From contig CAVUMB010000006.1 of the NCBI GenBank assembly GCA_963742405.1, forward strand, positions 1 through 64,000: a stretch of DNA of 64,000 nt, in the 5' to 3' direction. Origin of the DNA: JAGVSR01 sp963742405 (lineage in GTDB: Bacteria > Pseudomonadota > Alphaproteobacteria > Rhizobiales > Hyphomicrobiaceae). The notes beneath the pieces were generated by a model that was not told where the DNA came from, did not search any database, and saw only the letters and a program-made list of their open reading frames with translations. Below are positions 35,059 through 44,295 of this stretch, piece by piece (position 1 is the first letter of the stretch; each line of letters starts with the position of its first letter). Position numbers and translations under genes: made by a program.

Positions 35059-37125
35059 TCAGGCGTTGCGTGGCGCCTTGCGCCGATCATCGCCCCGCGG
35101 ACCCGGCGGACGGCCACGCGGACGCTCGCCTCGGTTGGAGAGAAACTTTACGCCTTCCAGGCCTTTACCGCCTGCGTCAGAACCTGCCCCACGCTGTGCC
35201 GGACGGCCGTTTGCATGTGAGTTCGCCGGCCGGTCGCCCGAGCGATGCTCGCCCGGTCGTGCTGCTGAACGGTTCTCGCCGTCGCGGTGGGCTCCCGGCT
35301 GGCGCGGTCGGACGTCCGAACCATGTGCACGCCGGTCGCCGTCACGGGCACTGTGGTCGCGATGCGGACGGTCGCTACGCGGGCCGCGGACGTCATCGGA
35401 GCGGGCAGGCCGGACTTCACCGCCGCGATGGCGGTTCGGCCGGTCGCCTTGACTGCGGTCACGCGCGCTACCGTCAGCATGAACGCGGGCACCCTGGGGG
35501 CGATCACCGCGAACGCGATCTCCGTGGACCCGCTCTGGGCGCGGGCGTGCTTCCGTCGTCGGATCTCCGTGGCGCTGCATCGAGGACCGGCCTTCGCCAC
35601 CTCTAGCACCGCGCCGCTCGTCGGAGCGGGCCTGTTGCGGGCGATCTCGATTGGCGTGATGCGCGTCCCGGCGATCCGGACCCCGGGCCTCGCCGCGACC
35701 ACTCGCAAGTTCTGGGCTGACTGCCGACAACTCCGGGCGATAGCCGCCGGTGCGCTCGGGGCGGCTTTCGCCGGCCGAAGCCGAACGCGCCTCGCCACGA
35801 TGATCTCCACGACCGTCGCGGCGATCGCCGTCACGGCTGCGCTCGGGACGAGGACCACGGTTGGCCGGTCCCCGCGATCCGCCGCCGCCGCCGCGTGCAC
35901 TATGACCGCGGGCACCGCCCCGGCCAAGTCCGGCACGTTCATCGCGTTCGGCCGCATCGCGTTCAGCGCGCGACTCGACAGGCGCAATGAGAGTTGCGTC
36001 GTTGCGGCGATCTTTGCTCGGGATCTGCAGCCTTGTCAGCCGCTCGATATCGCGCAAGTAGCCACGCTCCTCGTTGTCGACGAGCGAGATCGCAATGCCT
36101 TCCGCTCCGGCACGTGCTGTGCGGCCGATGCGGTGAACATAGCTCTCCGGAACGTTGGGAATTTCGTAATTGATGACGTGTGAAACGGCATCGACGTCGA
36201 TGCCGCGTGCCGCGATATCGGTTGCAATGAGTGCGCGAATGCGGCCGGCTTTGAAGCCCTTCAACGCCTGGTCACGCTGGGCTTGGCTCTTGTTGCCGTG
36301 AATGGCAGCCACCGGAACCCCGGCGGCTTCCAAATGTCGGGTCACTCTATCGGCGCCCCGCTTCGTGCGGGTGAAAACGATCGTGCGCGTCAAATCCTCG
36401 TTGGCGAATAGTTCGACGAGAAGCGACCGCTTCTTTTGCTGTTCGATGAAGATCACTTCCTGCGTGACGCGATCAGCCGTTTTGGTGACCGGCGAAACCG
36501 ACACCTTGACCGGGTCCTTAAGAAGTTCGGCGGCAAGCGCCCCGATCTCATGCGGCATTGTCGCCGAGAAGAACAGGCTCTGGCGCCGGTGCGACAGCGT
36601 TGCCACGATCTGGCGCAAGGGGCGGATAAAGCCCAGATCCATCATCTGATCGGCCTCGTCGAGAACCAGAATTTCAGTTCCTTCGAGCGTCACGTTCCGT
36701 TCGCCCATATGGTCGAGCAGACGACCCGGGGTCGCCACGAGAACGTCGACACCGCGCGCGAGCGCGTCACGTTGCGGCTTATGCGCGACGCCGCCGTACA
36801 CGACGGCGACCGAGAAGCCCATGTGGCGACCGTACGTGCGGAAACTCTCGCCGATCTGAGTGGCCAGTTCGCGCGTCGGTGAGAGAATGAGCGAGCGAAT
36901 GCCTTTGCGCATCGGCGGCTGGCGGTTGGTATTGAGGCGCTGCAAAATCGGCAGCGCGAAGGCCGCCGTCTTGCCTGTGCCCGTCTGGGCGATGCCAAGC
37001 AAGTCCTTGCCGGCCAGGATCGAGGGAATGGCCTGCGCCTGAATAGGCGTCGGCGTCGTGTAGCCTTCGGTGTCCAACGCCTTCAAAAGCAGCGGATCGA
37101 GGCCAAGTTCTTGGAATGTGGTCAC
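35059..37125 (-). CDS. DEAD-box RNA helicase with a long basic disordered tail
   Basis: An ATP-dependent RNA helicase of 688 residues. The conserved core (about residues 1-380) has the Q motif, AQTGTGKTAAF (motif I), VATPGRLLDHM, LDEADQM (II), FFSATMP (III), and YVHRIGRTARAG (VI). The remaining 300 residues are low-complexity R/G/D/H-rich sequence, longer than in typical RhlE proteins. Such tails bind RNA and can drive condensate formation. The GTG at 37125 with AAGAAG upstream is chosen because the conserved TTFQELGL opening begins there. Likely role in cold adaptation, ribosome assembly or mRNA decay. Confidence 0.93.
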   Translation of the reverse strand: MTTFQELGLDPLLLKALDTEGYTTPTPIQAQAIPSILAGKDLLGIAQTGTGKTAAFALPILQRLNTNRQPPMRKGIRSLILSPTRELATQIGESFRTYGRHMGFSVAVVYGGVAHKPQRDALARGVDVLVATPGRLLDHMGERNVTLEGTEILVLDEADQMMDLGFIRPLRQIVATLSHRRQSLFFSATMPHEIGALAAELLKDPVKVSVSPVTKTADRVTQEVIFIEQQKKRSLLVELFANEDLTRTIVFTRTKRGADRVTRHLEAAGVPVAAIHGNKSQAQRDQALKGFKAGRIRALIATDIAARGIDVDAVSHVINYEIPNVPESYVHRIGRTARAGAEGIAISLVDNEERGYLRDIERLTRLQIPSKDRRNDATLIAPVESRAERDAAERDERAGLGRGGARGHSARGGGGGSRGPANRGPRPERSRDGDRRDGRGDHRGEARSASAGESRPERTGGYRPELSAVSPELASGRGEARGPDRRDAHHANRDRPQQARSDERRGARGGEGRSSMQRHGDPTTEARPRPERVHGDRVRGDRPQGARVHADGSARDRSQGDRPNRHRGGEVRPARSDDVRGPRSDRPHRDHSARDGDRRAHGSDVRPRQPGAHRDGENRSAARPGEHRSGDRPANSHANGRPAQRGAGSDAGGKGLEGVKFLSNRGERPRGRPPGPRGDDRRKAPRNA

Positions 37126-37472
37126 AGTTCTTCTTTCGGTTGTCCCGCGTGCGCATTGCGCCAGCAACCGGAGGAGACCGGTTGCGGTCTGCGCATGATC
37201 GATTGCGCGGGCTTGATGACCTGACCCGAATGGCATCGCCAGAGGGGATCGTAGGTTCATCAGGCGCCCTGCGTGCCGGGGCGGCCGATTTTTGGGAGGT
37301 CAGAGGCGCGGACCGGAGGACGAACAGGCCGCTCGTGAGCGAACCCGTATCCAATGTCCCGTCACGCAGTCGCGCGCCGATGTGCCGAATCAGAGCGATC
37401 CGGATGCGGGCTTATCTCATGCTGCGCCGCAAAACGCAAGACCGCTTTGGGCTGCGTTTTGCGGCCAACTTT
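37126..37472. other. Intergenic stretch of 347 bases upstream of the helicase
   Basis: No plausible coding frame or strong terminator is seen. It should contain the 5' untranslated region and promoter of the helicase on the minus strand. Long leaders are common for cold-induced helicases, but no specific element is recognised. Confidence 0.5.
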
Positions 37473-37946
37473 TTACCGCAGGCTTAAATCCGCAACACCG
37501 GCTGAAACGTTAAGTCCGGTCTGGCCCTGCACACTGAGCGGCTGCAGGCTGATGGTGTTTTTCGATCCGCCGACCAGGATTTTGGTACCGACGCCAACCC
37601 CGATCGAGGCATCCGCATTGGCTCCGACATAATTGCCCACCAACGCTCGCGGCGTCATCTGATTCGAGCTTGAGAAAACTCCCCACACGATGGTGACGGA
37701 CGTCGTGAAACCCAGATCGACGCCGATCTTCGTGACGGTTCCCTGGTAGCTTTCCGAGGGCCCCTTAACCGGCTTGAAGACGCAGTCGAACGACTTTTGA
37801 GATCCGACGATCAGGCCGACCCCCGCGCCGCCCTTGCATGTCAGCGTTCCGGCCTGACCCTTAGCGGCCAGTGCTGGCGTCGCGGCAGCCAGCACCAAGC
37901 TGCAGGCAGCCACTGAGGCAGCTAAAATCGAACGAGAAATCGTCAT
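37473..37946 (-). CDS. DUF992 family exported protein
   Basis: A 157-residue protein with a signal peptide (ends PALAAKG near residue 29) and the DUF992 features GTLTCKGGAGVGLIVGSQKS, FDCVFKP and VDLGFT. Two cysteines (in LTCKG and FDCVF) probably form a disulfide. The family is an alphaproteobacterial periplasmic group of unknown function. The ATG at 37946 gives the clean signal peptide. Confidence 0.87.
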   Translation of the reverse strand: MTISRSILAASVAACSLVLAAATPALAAKGQAGTLTCKGGAGVGLIVGSQKSFDCVFKPVKGPSESYQGTVTKIGVDLGFTTSVTIVWGVFSSSNQMTPRALVGNYVGANADASIGVGVGTKILVGGSKNTISLQPLSVQGQTGLNVSAGVADLSLR

Positions 37947-38134
37947 GGAACAAAGCCCCCAATTACGCGGCACCGGCCGCAATATTGACCCTGATGATCC
38001 GACCTCACAGAGTCAACGGTCATCCAACATCTTTTGCTGTCGCGACCATGTCGCAGCGTTCGGACCGACTTGATTCATAACGAGTGGCCGTGAATGGTAC
38101 GATCAGACTAAGTGATTGTGATTCGGGGACATTC

Positions 38135-38410
38135 ATGCAGCGATCCGGTAAAGTTGCCGGCTACTTTGCAGTCAGCGCAGCCTGTTTCTGTGGCGCGATG
38201 GGGGTATCGCTTTGGGCGCCTGCGTCGGCGGCGGCCATGCTTTTGATCTTGTCGCTAATTTTGCATGAGCCGATCTACGCGCGCTACGAACAGTCGCAGC
38301 GGGTCATGGCGCAGTCCCGGTTGCTGGCTGGCAGCATTGCCAATGCCACACTGACGGCGGCCGTAGCTTACGAGGCGGGCTCAATGATCGCTCGGGCCTG
38401 GGCGCTTTAA
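38135..38410 (+). CDS. Small membrane protein, unidentified
   Basis: A 91-residue protein with two or three hydrophobic segments (about residues 8-25, 28-42 and 62-80). I do not recognise a family. The ATG at 38135 follows CGGGGAC. A GTG start at 38084 would add 17 non-hydrophobic residues. It ends three bases before the end of murA on the other strand. Confidence 0.6.
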   Translation: MQRSGKVAGYFAVSAACFCGAMGVSLWAPASAAAMLLILSLILHEPIYARYEQSQRVMAQSRLLAGSIANATLTAAVAYEAGSMIARAWAL

Positions 38411-38413
38411 CGC

Positions 38414-39703
38414 TTAGCCCGACGCTAGCCGTTCGATATTGGCCCCGCAGCGCGACAGCTTTTCTTCCAGTCGTTCAAAGCCACGGTCGAGGTGGTAGAC
38501 GCGGTTGACCAGCGTTTCACCCTCCGCCATCAGCCCCGCGATGACCAGGGACACGGAAGCGCGAAGATCGGTGGCCATCACCGGCGCCCCGCGCAGATGC
38601 TTGACGCCCTTGATGGTCGCCGTATCGCCATGCAGCTGAATATCCGCGCCGAGCCGCGCCAGCTCCTGCACGTGCATGAATCGATTTTCAAAGATCGTTT
38701 CGCGGATCACGCTGGTTCCGTGTGCGCGCGTCATCAGAGCCATCAATTGCGCTTGCAGATCCGTTGGAAATCCTGGGAAGGGCTGAGTTTCTACCGTCAC
38801 CGGCTCGATGTCGCCGCCGTTGCGCGTAACGCGGATGCCAGTCGCTGTCGGCTTCACCGACGTTCCCGTCGCCGCCAGCACTTCGAGTGCATTCTGCAGA
38901 AGTTCATATTTCGTGCCTTCAAGCACGACGTCGCCGCCGGTCGCTGCGACAACCATCGCAAAAGTCCCGGTCTCGATCCGATCGGGCAGCACCGTGTGAA
39001 TCGCGCCATCGAGCCGGTCCCGGCCTTGAATGCGCAGCGTCGAAGACCCGATACCGTCGATGAGTACGCCCATCTTGACGAGCAGCGCCGCTACGTCACC
39101 GACTTCCGGCTCCCGTGCCGCGTTCTCGATCACCGTCTCGCCCTTGGCCAGTGCGGCGGCAAGAAGAACGTTGTGCGTAGCTCCAACCGAAACCTTGGGA
39201 AAGATAATGTGGGCGCCGTGCAAACCTTTTGGCGCCTTGGCCAGGACGTAACCGCCATCGATTTCGATTTGCGCGCCAAGCGCCTTGAGGCCGGTCAGAT
39301 GGAGATCGACGGGACGTGTACCAATCGCGCACCCGCCGGGCAGTGAGATTTTCGCCTGCCGCATGCGCGCCAGGATGGGCCCCAACACCCAGAAACTGGC
39401 CCGCATCCTTGAGACCATCTCGTAGGGCGCGGTGGTGTCGACGATATCGCGCGCAGTGAGATGGAAGGTCTCTCCCTGCAAGTTGGGCGACGAACGCTTG
39501 CCGTCCACCGCAAGGTCGGCCCCGTGGTTGCGCAGAATGCGAGCCAGAAGGTTCACATCCGCGAGGTTGGGCACATTCTTCAGCGTCACGCGATCCGACG
39601 TCAGCAGGCTCGCGATCATTAAAGGTAGTGCGGCGTTCTTGGCCCCCGAGATTGGGATTGTGCCGTTAAGCGTGCCGCCGCCGACGATTTTAATGCGATC
39701 CAT
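38414..39703 (-). CDS. murA: UDP-N-acetylglucosamine 1-carboxyvinyltransferase
   Basis: MurA transfers enolpyruvate to UDP-GlcNAc, the first committed step of peptidoglycan synthesis. The 429-residue protein begins MDRIKIVGGGTLNGTIPISG and has the catalytic-loop cysteine in LPGGCAIGTRPVD (Cys125), so it should be fosfomycin-sensitive in principle. The catalytic-face residues in FPTDLQAQ and the C-terminal GETLVNRVYHLDRGFE are typical. The start was placed where conservation begins. Confidence 0.96.
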   Translation of the reverse strand: MDRIKIVGGGTLNGTIPISGAKNAALPLMIASLLTSDRVTLKNVPNLADVNLLARILRNHGADLAVDGKRSSPNLQGETFHLTARDIVDTTAPYEMVSRMRASFWVLGPILARMRQAKISLPGGCAIGTRPVDLHLTGLKALGAQIEIDGGYVLAKAPKGLHGAHIIFPKVSVGATHNVLLAAALAKGETVIENAAREPEVGDVAALLVKMGVLIDGIGSSTLRIQGRDRLDGAIHTVLPDRIETGTFAMVVAATGGDVVLEGTKYELLQNALEVLAATGTSVKPTATGIRVTRNGGDIEPVTVETQPFPGFPTDLQAQLMALMTRAHGTSVIRETIFENRFMHVQELARLGADIQLHGDTATIKGVKHLRGAPVMATDLRASVSLVIAGLMAEGETLVNRVYHLDRGFERLEEKLSRCGANIERLASG

Positions 39704-39855
39704 AAGTTTGATGTCTCTTGATAAGCGCGGTGTGTGGAGTATCGCGCATATGCGATCGCTGGGCGGCGAATTGATGAATGTTGGCCCGATGAGTATGCTT
39801 TGGATCACCCGTCCAGCAAGGGCCAAGGGGCCACGGGTTGCTCACGAACTCGTCC

Positions 39856-40023
39856 TCAAACCTGCGGCTTTGTTTTTGCCCCCGCATCGACGGGGCACGT
39901 CGTTGCCGCGCGGGCTTTTTCCTTTCGTTTCCGCAGATTAGCGCGCAACTGAGTGGCAAGACGTTCGCTGCGAACGGCGGCTGCGGATTTCGCGGATCTG
40001 GTCTGCTCGTCCGGGCTCTTCAT
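39856..40023 (-). CDS. Small conserved basic protein upstream of murA
   Basis: A 55-residue highly charged protein starting MKSPDEQTRSAKSA with a central helix TQLRANLRKRKEKARA and ending KTKPQV. Small proteins with an LRxNLxRRKxQAR-like helix are widespread in this position beside murA in Hyphomicrobiales. I recall the pattern but cannot check it. No function is known. The frame is free of stops, and composition changes at its ends. The Shine-Dalgarno sequence is weak. Confidence 0.6.
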   Translation of the reverse strand: MKSPDEQTRSAKSAAAVRSERLATQLRANLRKRKEKARAATTCPVDAGAKTKPQV

Positions 40024-40082
40024 GGTTCAGGACCGACAATGATGACATCGTCGCCGCTTCTAGCACGCAACCCTTTCGCGCG

Positions 40083-40604
40083 TCAGCTTTCTCCTCCGGC
40101 CGACGACCGGGTCAGCACCAGCGTCAGCCCGACCAGCGATGTATTGTGGAACTGTATTTCAACGATCTGACGGTTGTCTTTGACGATGACATCCATATTC
40201 GCATCGAGGTCGGGTCCCTTGACCTTGACGAGAAGCCCATGCTCCGTCGTCTTGCCTTGCAAGTCCCCCTTGAGATTATAAATCTCTTCCGACCATTCCC
40301 CGGTTAGAAGGCCGTCCTTTTCGACGAGCTGGCTTTTCAACTCAATTTTGCCACTCGGAGAGGCACAACGGATCGTCTGTTTGAGGCCCGGCCCGTCCGT
40401 TGCGGCGAAATACGTTGCCCGGCACGTGACCGTCTCGGCTTTGCCGTCCTTGAAACCCAGCCGCCCTTGTCCCGTCCATCGTCCCGGGAGACTGGCCATC
40501 GCTCCCGACAGCATCGCGGGCGTCGCGTCCGCCGCCAATGCCGGCGCGAACGCCGTTCCCCCGATGGTCGCCATCAGTATGATTGAGAGAAGAACGCGGG
40601 CCAT
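40083..40604 (-). CDS. Exported protein, unidentified
   Basis: A 173-residue protein with a signal peptide (MARVLLSIILMATIGGTAFAPALA). The mature part is beta-rich (GRWTGQGRLGFKDGKAETVTC, LVVKGPDLDANMDV-like strands, EIQFHNTSLVGLTLVL) and holds two cysteines (VTCRATY, IRCASPSG) that could pair. This pattern suits a periplasmic lipocalin- or lipid-binding-like beta-barrel, but no family is recognised. Divergent from hisS by 236 bases. Confidence 0.75.
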   Translation of the reverse strand: MARVLLSIILMATIGGTAFAPALAADATPAMLSGAMASLPGRWTGQGRLGFKDGKAETVTCRATYFAATDGPGLKQTIRCASPSGKIELKSQLVEKDGLLTGEWSEEIYNLKGDLQGKTTEHGLLVKVKGPDLDANMDVIVKDNRQIVEIQFHNTSLVGLTLVLTRSSAGGES

Positions 40605-40840
40605 GGGTTGGGTCTCGCTGCGGATTATTTCGATTCCAGCATTTAGAGATCGGCCAAATTAACGGGCTGTGCAACCAAGTCGGATCGCAATTGCGCCCGA
40701 GCGTTGTCGGCAAAGCACGCCGTGGGTCAGCGATGGTCGCGCGATGTCACAATAATCCGAGGAAGTTTGCGCCCCGTCGTCGATCCGTTATAACGCCCGA
40801 CATCAGGCGCAGGTCGCGCCGCTACAACCCATTCGATTTC

Positions 40841-42370
40841 ATGGCCAAAACCGAAGACGACAAGTCCGCGCCCGTCCGGCCGGTGCCGAGGCTCCCCAAG
40901 GGGTTTCGCGACATCGGTGCGGCCGAAATCCGCGAGCAGCAAGCGATGCTGGCGACGATACGTAGCGTTTACGAGCGCTACGGTTTCGAGCCGCTGGAAA
41001 CGCCGGCCATCGAATACACCGACGTACTCGGCAAGTTTCTGCCCGATCAGGATCGTCCCAACGAGGGCGTGTTCTCGTTTCAGGATGTCGCGCCGGAGGC
41101 GCGCGAAACCCAGGTTGCCGAGCAGTGGCTGTCGCTGCGCTACGATTTGACCGCGCCGCTCGCGCGCTACGTGGCCGAAAACTTCGACAAGCTGCCCAAG
41201 CCGTTTCGCCGCTACGCGACCGGCAGCGTCTACCGCAATGAAAAACCCGGCCCCGGCCGCTTCCGTCAGTTTACACAATTTGATGCCGATACGGTCGGCG
41301 CGGAGAGCATCGCGGCGGACGCCGAAATGTGCATGCTCGCCGCCGACACGCTCGAAGCACTCGGCATCGCCCGCGGCGACTACGTCATCAAGGTCAACAA
41401 CCGCAAGTTAGTCGACGGTGTGCTCGAGTCCGCGGGACTTGCTGGCCAGGAGAATGCCGCTCGCCGCCTCGTGGCAATGCGAGCAATCGACAAGTTTGAC
41501 AAGTTTGGGCAAGACGGCGTTACGCTATTGCTGACGAGCGGACGTAAAGACGAAAGCGGTGACTTCACGCCGGGCGCCGGTCTGTCGCTGGAACAAGCGG
41601 GCAAAATTCTCTCGATGTTTGGCGTTGGCTACGCAAATACGGCTTCGTCAACCGTCGCTCATCTGAAGAGGATTTTTTCGGATACAGAATCTGGCCGTCT
41701 GGGCCTTGAAGAATTGGATTTCATTGCCGGATTGGTGGAACGCGCCGGCTACGGCAGTGATCGTATTCGAATTGACAGCTCGGTAATTCGCGGCCTCGAA
41801 TATTACACCGGCCCGGTCTTCGAAGCCGAACTCACCTTCCCAGTCAAAAACGACGACGGCCAGATCGTCCGCTTCGGCTCGGTCGGCGGCGGTGGACGCT
41901 ATGACGATCTCATCGCCCGCTTCACCGGCCAGAAAGTCCCCGCGACGGGCTTTTCCATCGGCGTCTCGCGCTTGCAGGCGGCGCTGGCATCTCTCGGTAA
42001 GAAATCCGCTGCAACCCTCGGCCCTGTCGTCGTGCTCGTCATGGATAAGGGCGAAGTTGCCGCTTACCAGAAAATCACACAGACATTGCGCGCAGCCGGC
42101 ATCCGCGCCGAAATGTACCTCGGCTCGGCCGGCATGAAGGCGCAGATGAAATACGCCGACAAGCGCGGCAGTCCGCTCGTCGTGATCCAAGGCAGCGACG
42201 AACGCGCCAAGGGTGAGGTGACGCTGAAAGACCTGATCGAGGGCGCCAAGGCCGCCGCCGCGATCAAGGATAACAAGGAATGGAAAGAGGCGCGCCCCGC
42301 GCAAGTCTCTATTCATGAAAACGAACTCGTCTCCAAAGTGCGCAACATGCTCGCGCGCCACGAGGCGTAA
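40841..42370 (+). CDS. hisS: Histidyl-tRNA synthetase
   Basis: HisS charges tRNA-His. The 509-residue class II synthetase has motif 1 around PAIEYTDVL, motif 2 in YATGSVYRNEKPGPGRFRQF, the histidine-A site GLEYYTGPVFE, motif 3 in GGGGRYDDLIARF, and a C-terminal anticodon-binding domain from about residue 390. The start at 40841 lies after a long non-conserved open stretch. Eleven bases separate it from hisZ, which descends from a HisS-like protein. Confidence 0.96.
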   Translation: MAKTEDDKSAPVRPVPRLPKGFRDIGAAEIREQQAMLATIRSVYERYGFEPLETPAIEYTDVLGKFLPDQDRPNEGVFSFQDVAPEARETQVAEQWLSLRYDLTAPLARYVAENFDKLPKPFRRYATGSVYRNEKPGPGRFRQFTQFDADTVGAESIAADAEMCMLAADTLEALGIARGDYVIKVNNRKLVDGVLESAGLAGQENAARRLVAMRAIDKFDKFGQDGVTLLLTSGRKDESGDFTPGAGLSLEQAGKILSMFGVGYANTASSTVAHLKRIFSDTESGRLGLEELDFIAGLVERAGYGSDRIRIDSSVIRGLEYYTGPVFEAELTFPVKNDDGQIVRFGSVGGGGRYDDLIARFTGQKVPATGFSIGVSRLQAALASLGKKSAATLGPVVVLVMDKGEVAAYQKITQTLRAAGIRAEMYLGSAGMKAQMKYADKRGSPLVVIQGSDERAKGEVTLKDLIEGAKAAAAIKDNKEWKEARPAQVSIHENELVSKVRNMLARHEA

Positions 42371-42381
42371 AGCGAGTTGAG

Positions 42382-43560
42382 ATGGCCGCCGAAACGGCAC
42401 GCAAATTCGAAGCGCTGGAAGCCCAGGCCCAGAAGATCATGCAGGTCTTCATCAAGGCCGGGCACGAAGCCGTGTCGCCCGCCATCATTCAGCCGGCCGG
42501 CGTCTTCCTCGACGTCATCGGCGAGAGCCTGCGAGCCCGCACCTACGTGTTCACCGATCCCGACGGCGCGGAGCTGTGCCTGCGTCCCGATCTCACCGTG
42601 CCGACGTGCCGGCTGCATATCGAACGTAACGGCGATGCGCCCGCCGAAGCGCGCTATTGCTACAACGGCACCGCGTTCCGCTTCCAGCCAGTCGGTGCGG
42701 GCAGCGCGCATCCGCGCGAGTTCCGCCAGTCCGGCATCGAAAATATCGGCGCCAGCGACCGCGAGATCGCCGACGCGCAAACGGTCGCGACCATCATCGA
42801 AGCGCTGCGCGCAGCGGGTCTCTCGGGCTTCAAGCTGCGCATCGGCGACCTCGGTCTCTTTCGCGCGCTGACCAAGGCGATCGAAATGCCGGACCGTTGG
42901 CGGCAGCTCTTGACGCACCTGTTCTGGCGGCCGGATGCATTCCGCGCCGAACTACATCGGCTGGCCCGGCCGGCGGATGAGAATTTCAAAACAATGACCC
43001 CTGAACTGCGGGAGGGCATCGACCCGACCGATGTCGTGCGTTCCGAACGTGCGGTCGTCGACTATCTCAGCGCTAACGGCATCGAAGCGATCGGAACCCG
43101 TACGGTCACCGAAGTCGCCATCAATCTGATGTGGCGGCTCGCCGACGCCAAATCCGCACCGCTGTCTTCGGCGACGGTGGCGCTTATCGAGCGCTATCTG
43201 GCGATTTCCGGTCCGGCCGAAGCTGCCGGCGCCGGCATCAAGCATATGCTGCAGGGCCGCGGAGCGGCCATGTCCTCGGCGATCGATGCCTATCACCGCC
43301 GCCTGCAACTCATGGCCAAGCTCGGCGTCGACATCGGCCAAGTGGAATTCTGCGCCGAATTCGGGCGTCAGCTGGAATACTATACCGGCTTCGTTTTCGA
43401 GATTGTCTCTCCGGTACTCGGCCCCGCCAGCCCGTTGGCCGGTGGCGGCCGCTATGACGATCTGATGCGCGCGGCGGGTACCAACAGTGATGTACCGGCC
43501 GTGGGCGCAGCAATTCATACCGAGCGCCTGCTCAGCGTCGTGCAGGGAGCCGTGGCATGA
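42382..43560 (+). CDS. hisZ: ATP phosphoribosyltransferase regulatory subunit
   Basis: HisZ is a catalytically inactive HisS paralogue that pairs with short HisG to form the first enzyme of histidine synthesis and confers histidine feedback control. The 392-residue protein keeps the synthetase fold (LCLRPDLTVPTCRLHIE, GRQLEYYTGFVFEI, GGGRYDDLMRAAG) but lacks the anticodon-binding domain. The stop codon overlaps the hisG start (ATGA), which fits the need for matched amounts of the two subunits. Confidence 0.95.
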   Translation: MAAETARKFEALEAQAQKIMQVFIKAGHEAVSPAIIQPAGVFLDVIGESLRARTYVFTDPDGAELCLRPDLTVPTCRLHIERNGDAPAEARYCYNGTAFRFQPVGAGSAHPREFRQSGIENIGASDREIADAQTVATIIEALRAAGLSGFKLRIGDLGLFRALTKAIEMPDRWRQLLTHLFWRPDAFRAELHRLARPADENFKTMTPELREGIDPTDVVRSERAVVDYLSANGIEAIGTRTVTEVAINLMWRLADAKSAPLSSATVALIERYLAISGPAEAAGAGIKHMLQGRGAAMSSAIDAYHRRLQLMAKLGVDIGQVEFCAEFGRQLEYYTGFVFEIVSPVLGPASPLAGGGRYDDLMRAAGTNSDVPAVGAAIHTERLLSVVQGAVA

Positions 43561-44255
43561 CGGACAAGCTACTTCTCGCCGTGCCCTCCAAGGGCCGGCT
43601 GATGGACCAGACGATCGAACAGTTTGCGTCGGCCGGTCTGACCTTGCGCAAGACGGGCAACGAACGGGGCTATCGCGGCGAGATCGCTGAATTGGACGTG
43701 GTCGACGTCGCCTTCATTTCAGCACCTGAGATCGCCTGGTATCTACAGACAGGTCGCGCCCACATGGGAGTAACCGGCGAGGATTTGATCCGCGAGCAAA
43801 TCACCGACGCCGATCAGCGCGTCCGCCTTCTCAAATCGCTCGGTTTCGGTCAGGCGGACGTGATCGTCGCCGTGCCCGACTACTGGATCGACGTTCGCAA
43901 CATGGCTGATCTCGACGAAATCTCCGCCGCATTTCGCCGCGAGCATGGTCGTTGGTTTCGTGTCGCGACAAAGTACATCAACACGACCCGCCGGTTCTTT
44001 GCCGAGAAGGGTGTGGTCGACTATCGCATCATCGAAAGTCTCGGCGCGACGGAGGGTGCACCTGCTGCCGGCACGGCCGACCTCATCGTCGACATCACCT
44101 CGACGGGCGCAACGCTCGCGGCCAACGGACTGCGCATCCTCGACGACGGCATCATTCTGAAATCGGAAGCAAACCTCGTTGCCTCCAAAACGGCGGATTG
44201 GTCGCCCGCCGCACGCCAGGCCGAAACGTCAATTTTGCGAGCCTTTGGCCTCTAG
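43557..44255 (+). CDS. hisG: ATP phosphoribosyltransferase, short form
   Basis: HisG condenses ATP with PRPP to start histidine synthesis. The 232-residue protein is the short form without the C-terminal regulatory ACT-like domain, consistent with hisZ next to it. Motifs: LAVPSKGRLMDQT at the start, HMGVTGEDL, and the PRPP-binding loop DLIVDITSTGATLAANGL. Overlaps hisZ by four bases. Convergent with the puuB-like gene 40 bases on. Confidence 0.96.
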   Translation: MTDKLLLAVPSKGRLMDQTIEQFASAGLTLRKTGNERGYRGEIAELDVVDVAFISAPEIAWYLQTGRAHMGVTGEDLIREQITDADQRVRLLKSLGFGQADVIVAVPDYWIDVRNMADLDEISAAFRREHGRWFRVATKYINTTRRFFAEKGVVDYRIIESLGATEGAPAAGTADLIVDITSTGATLAANGLRILDDGIILKSEANLVASKTADWSPAARQAETSILRAFGL

Positions 44256-44295
44256 AGCGCGCACAGCGCAAAGACCGCGGATTTGCGAACACGGT

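Noticed and set aside
35287..36183. A 298-codon plus-strand frame, and several others, opposite the helicase tail
   Set aside because: They mirror the repetitive GC-rich codons of the disordered tail; they lack a plausible start context and any family similarity.
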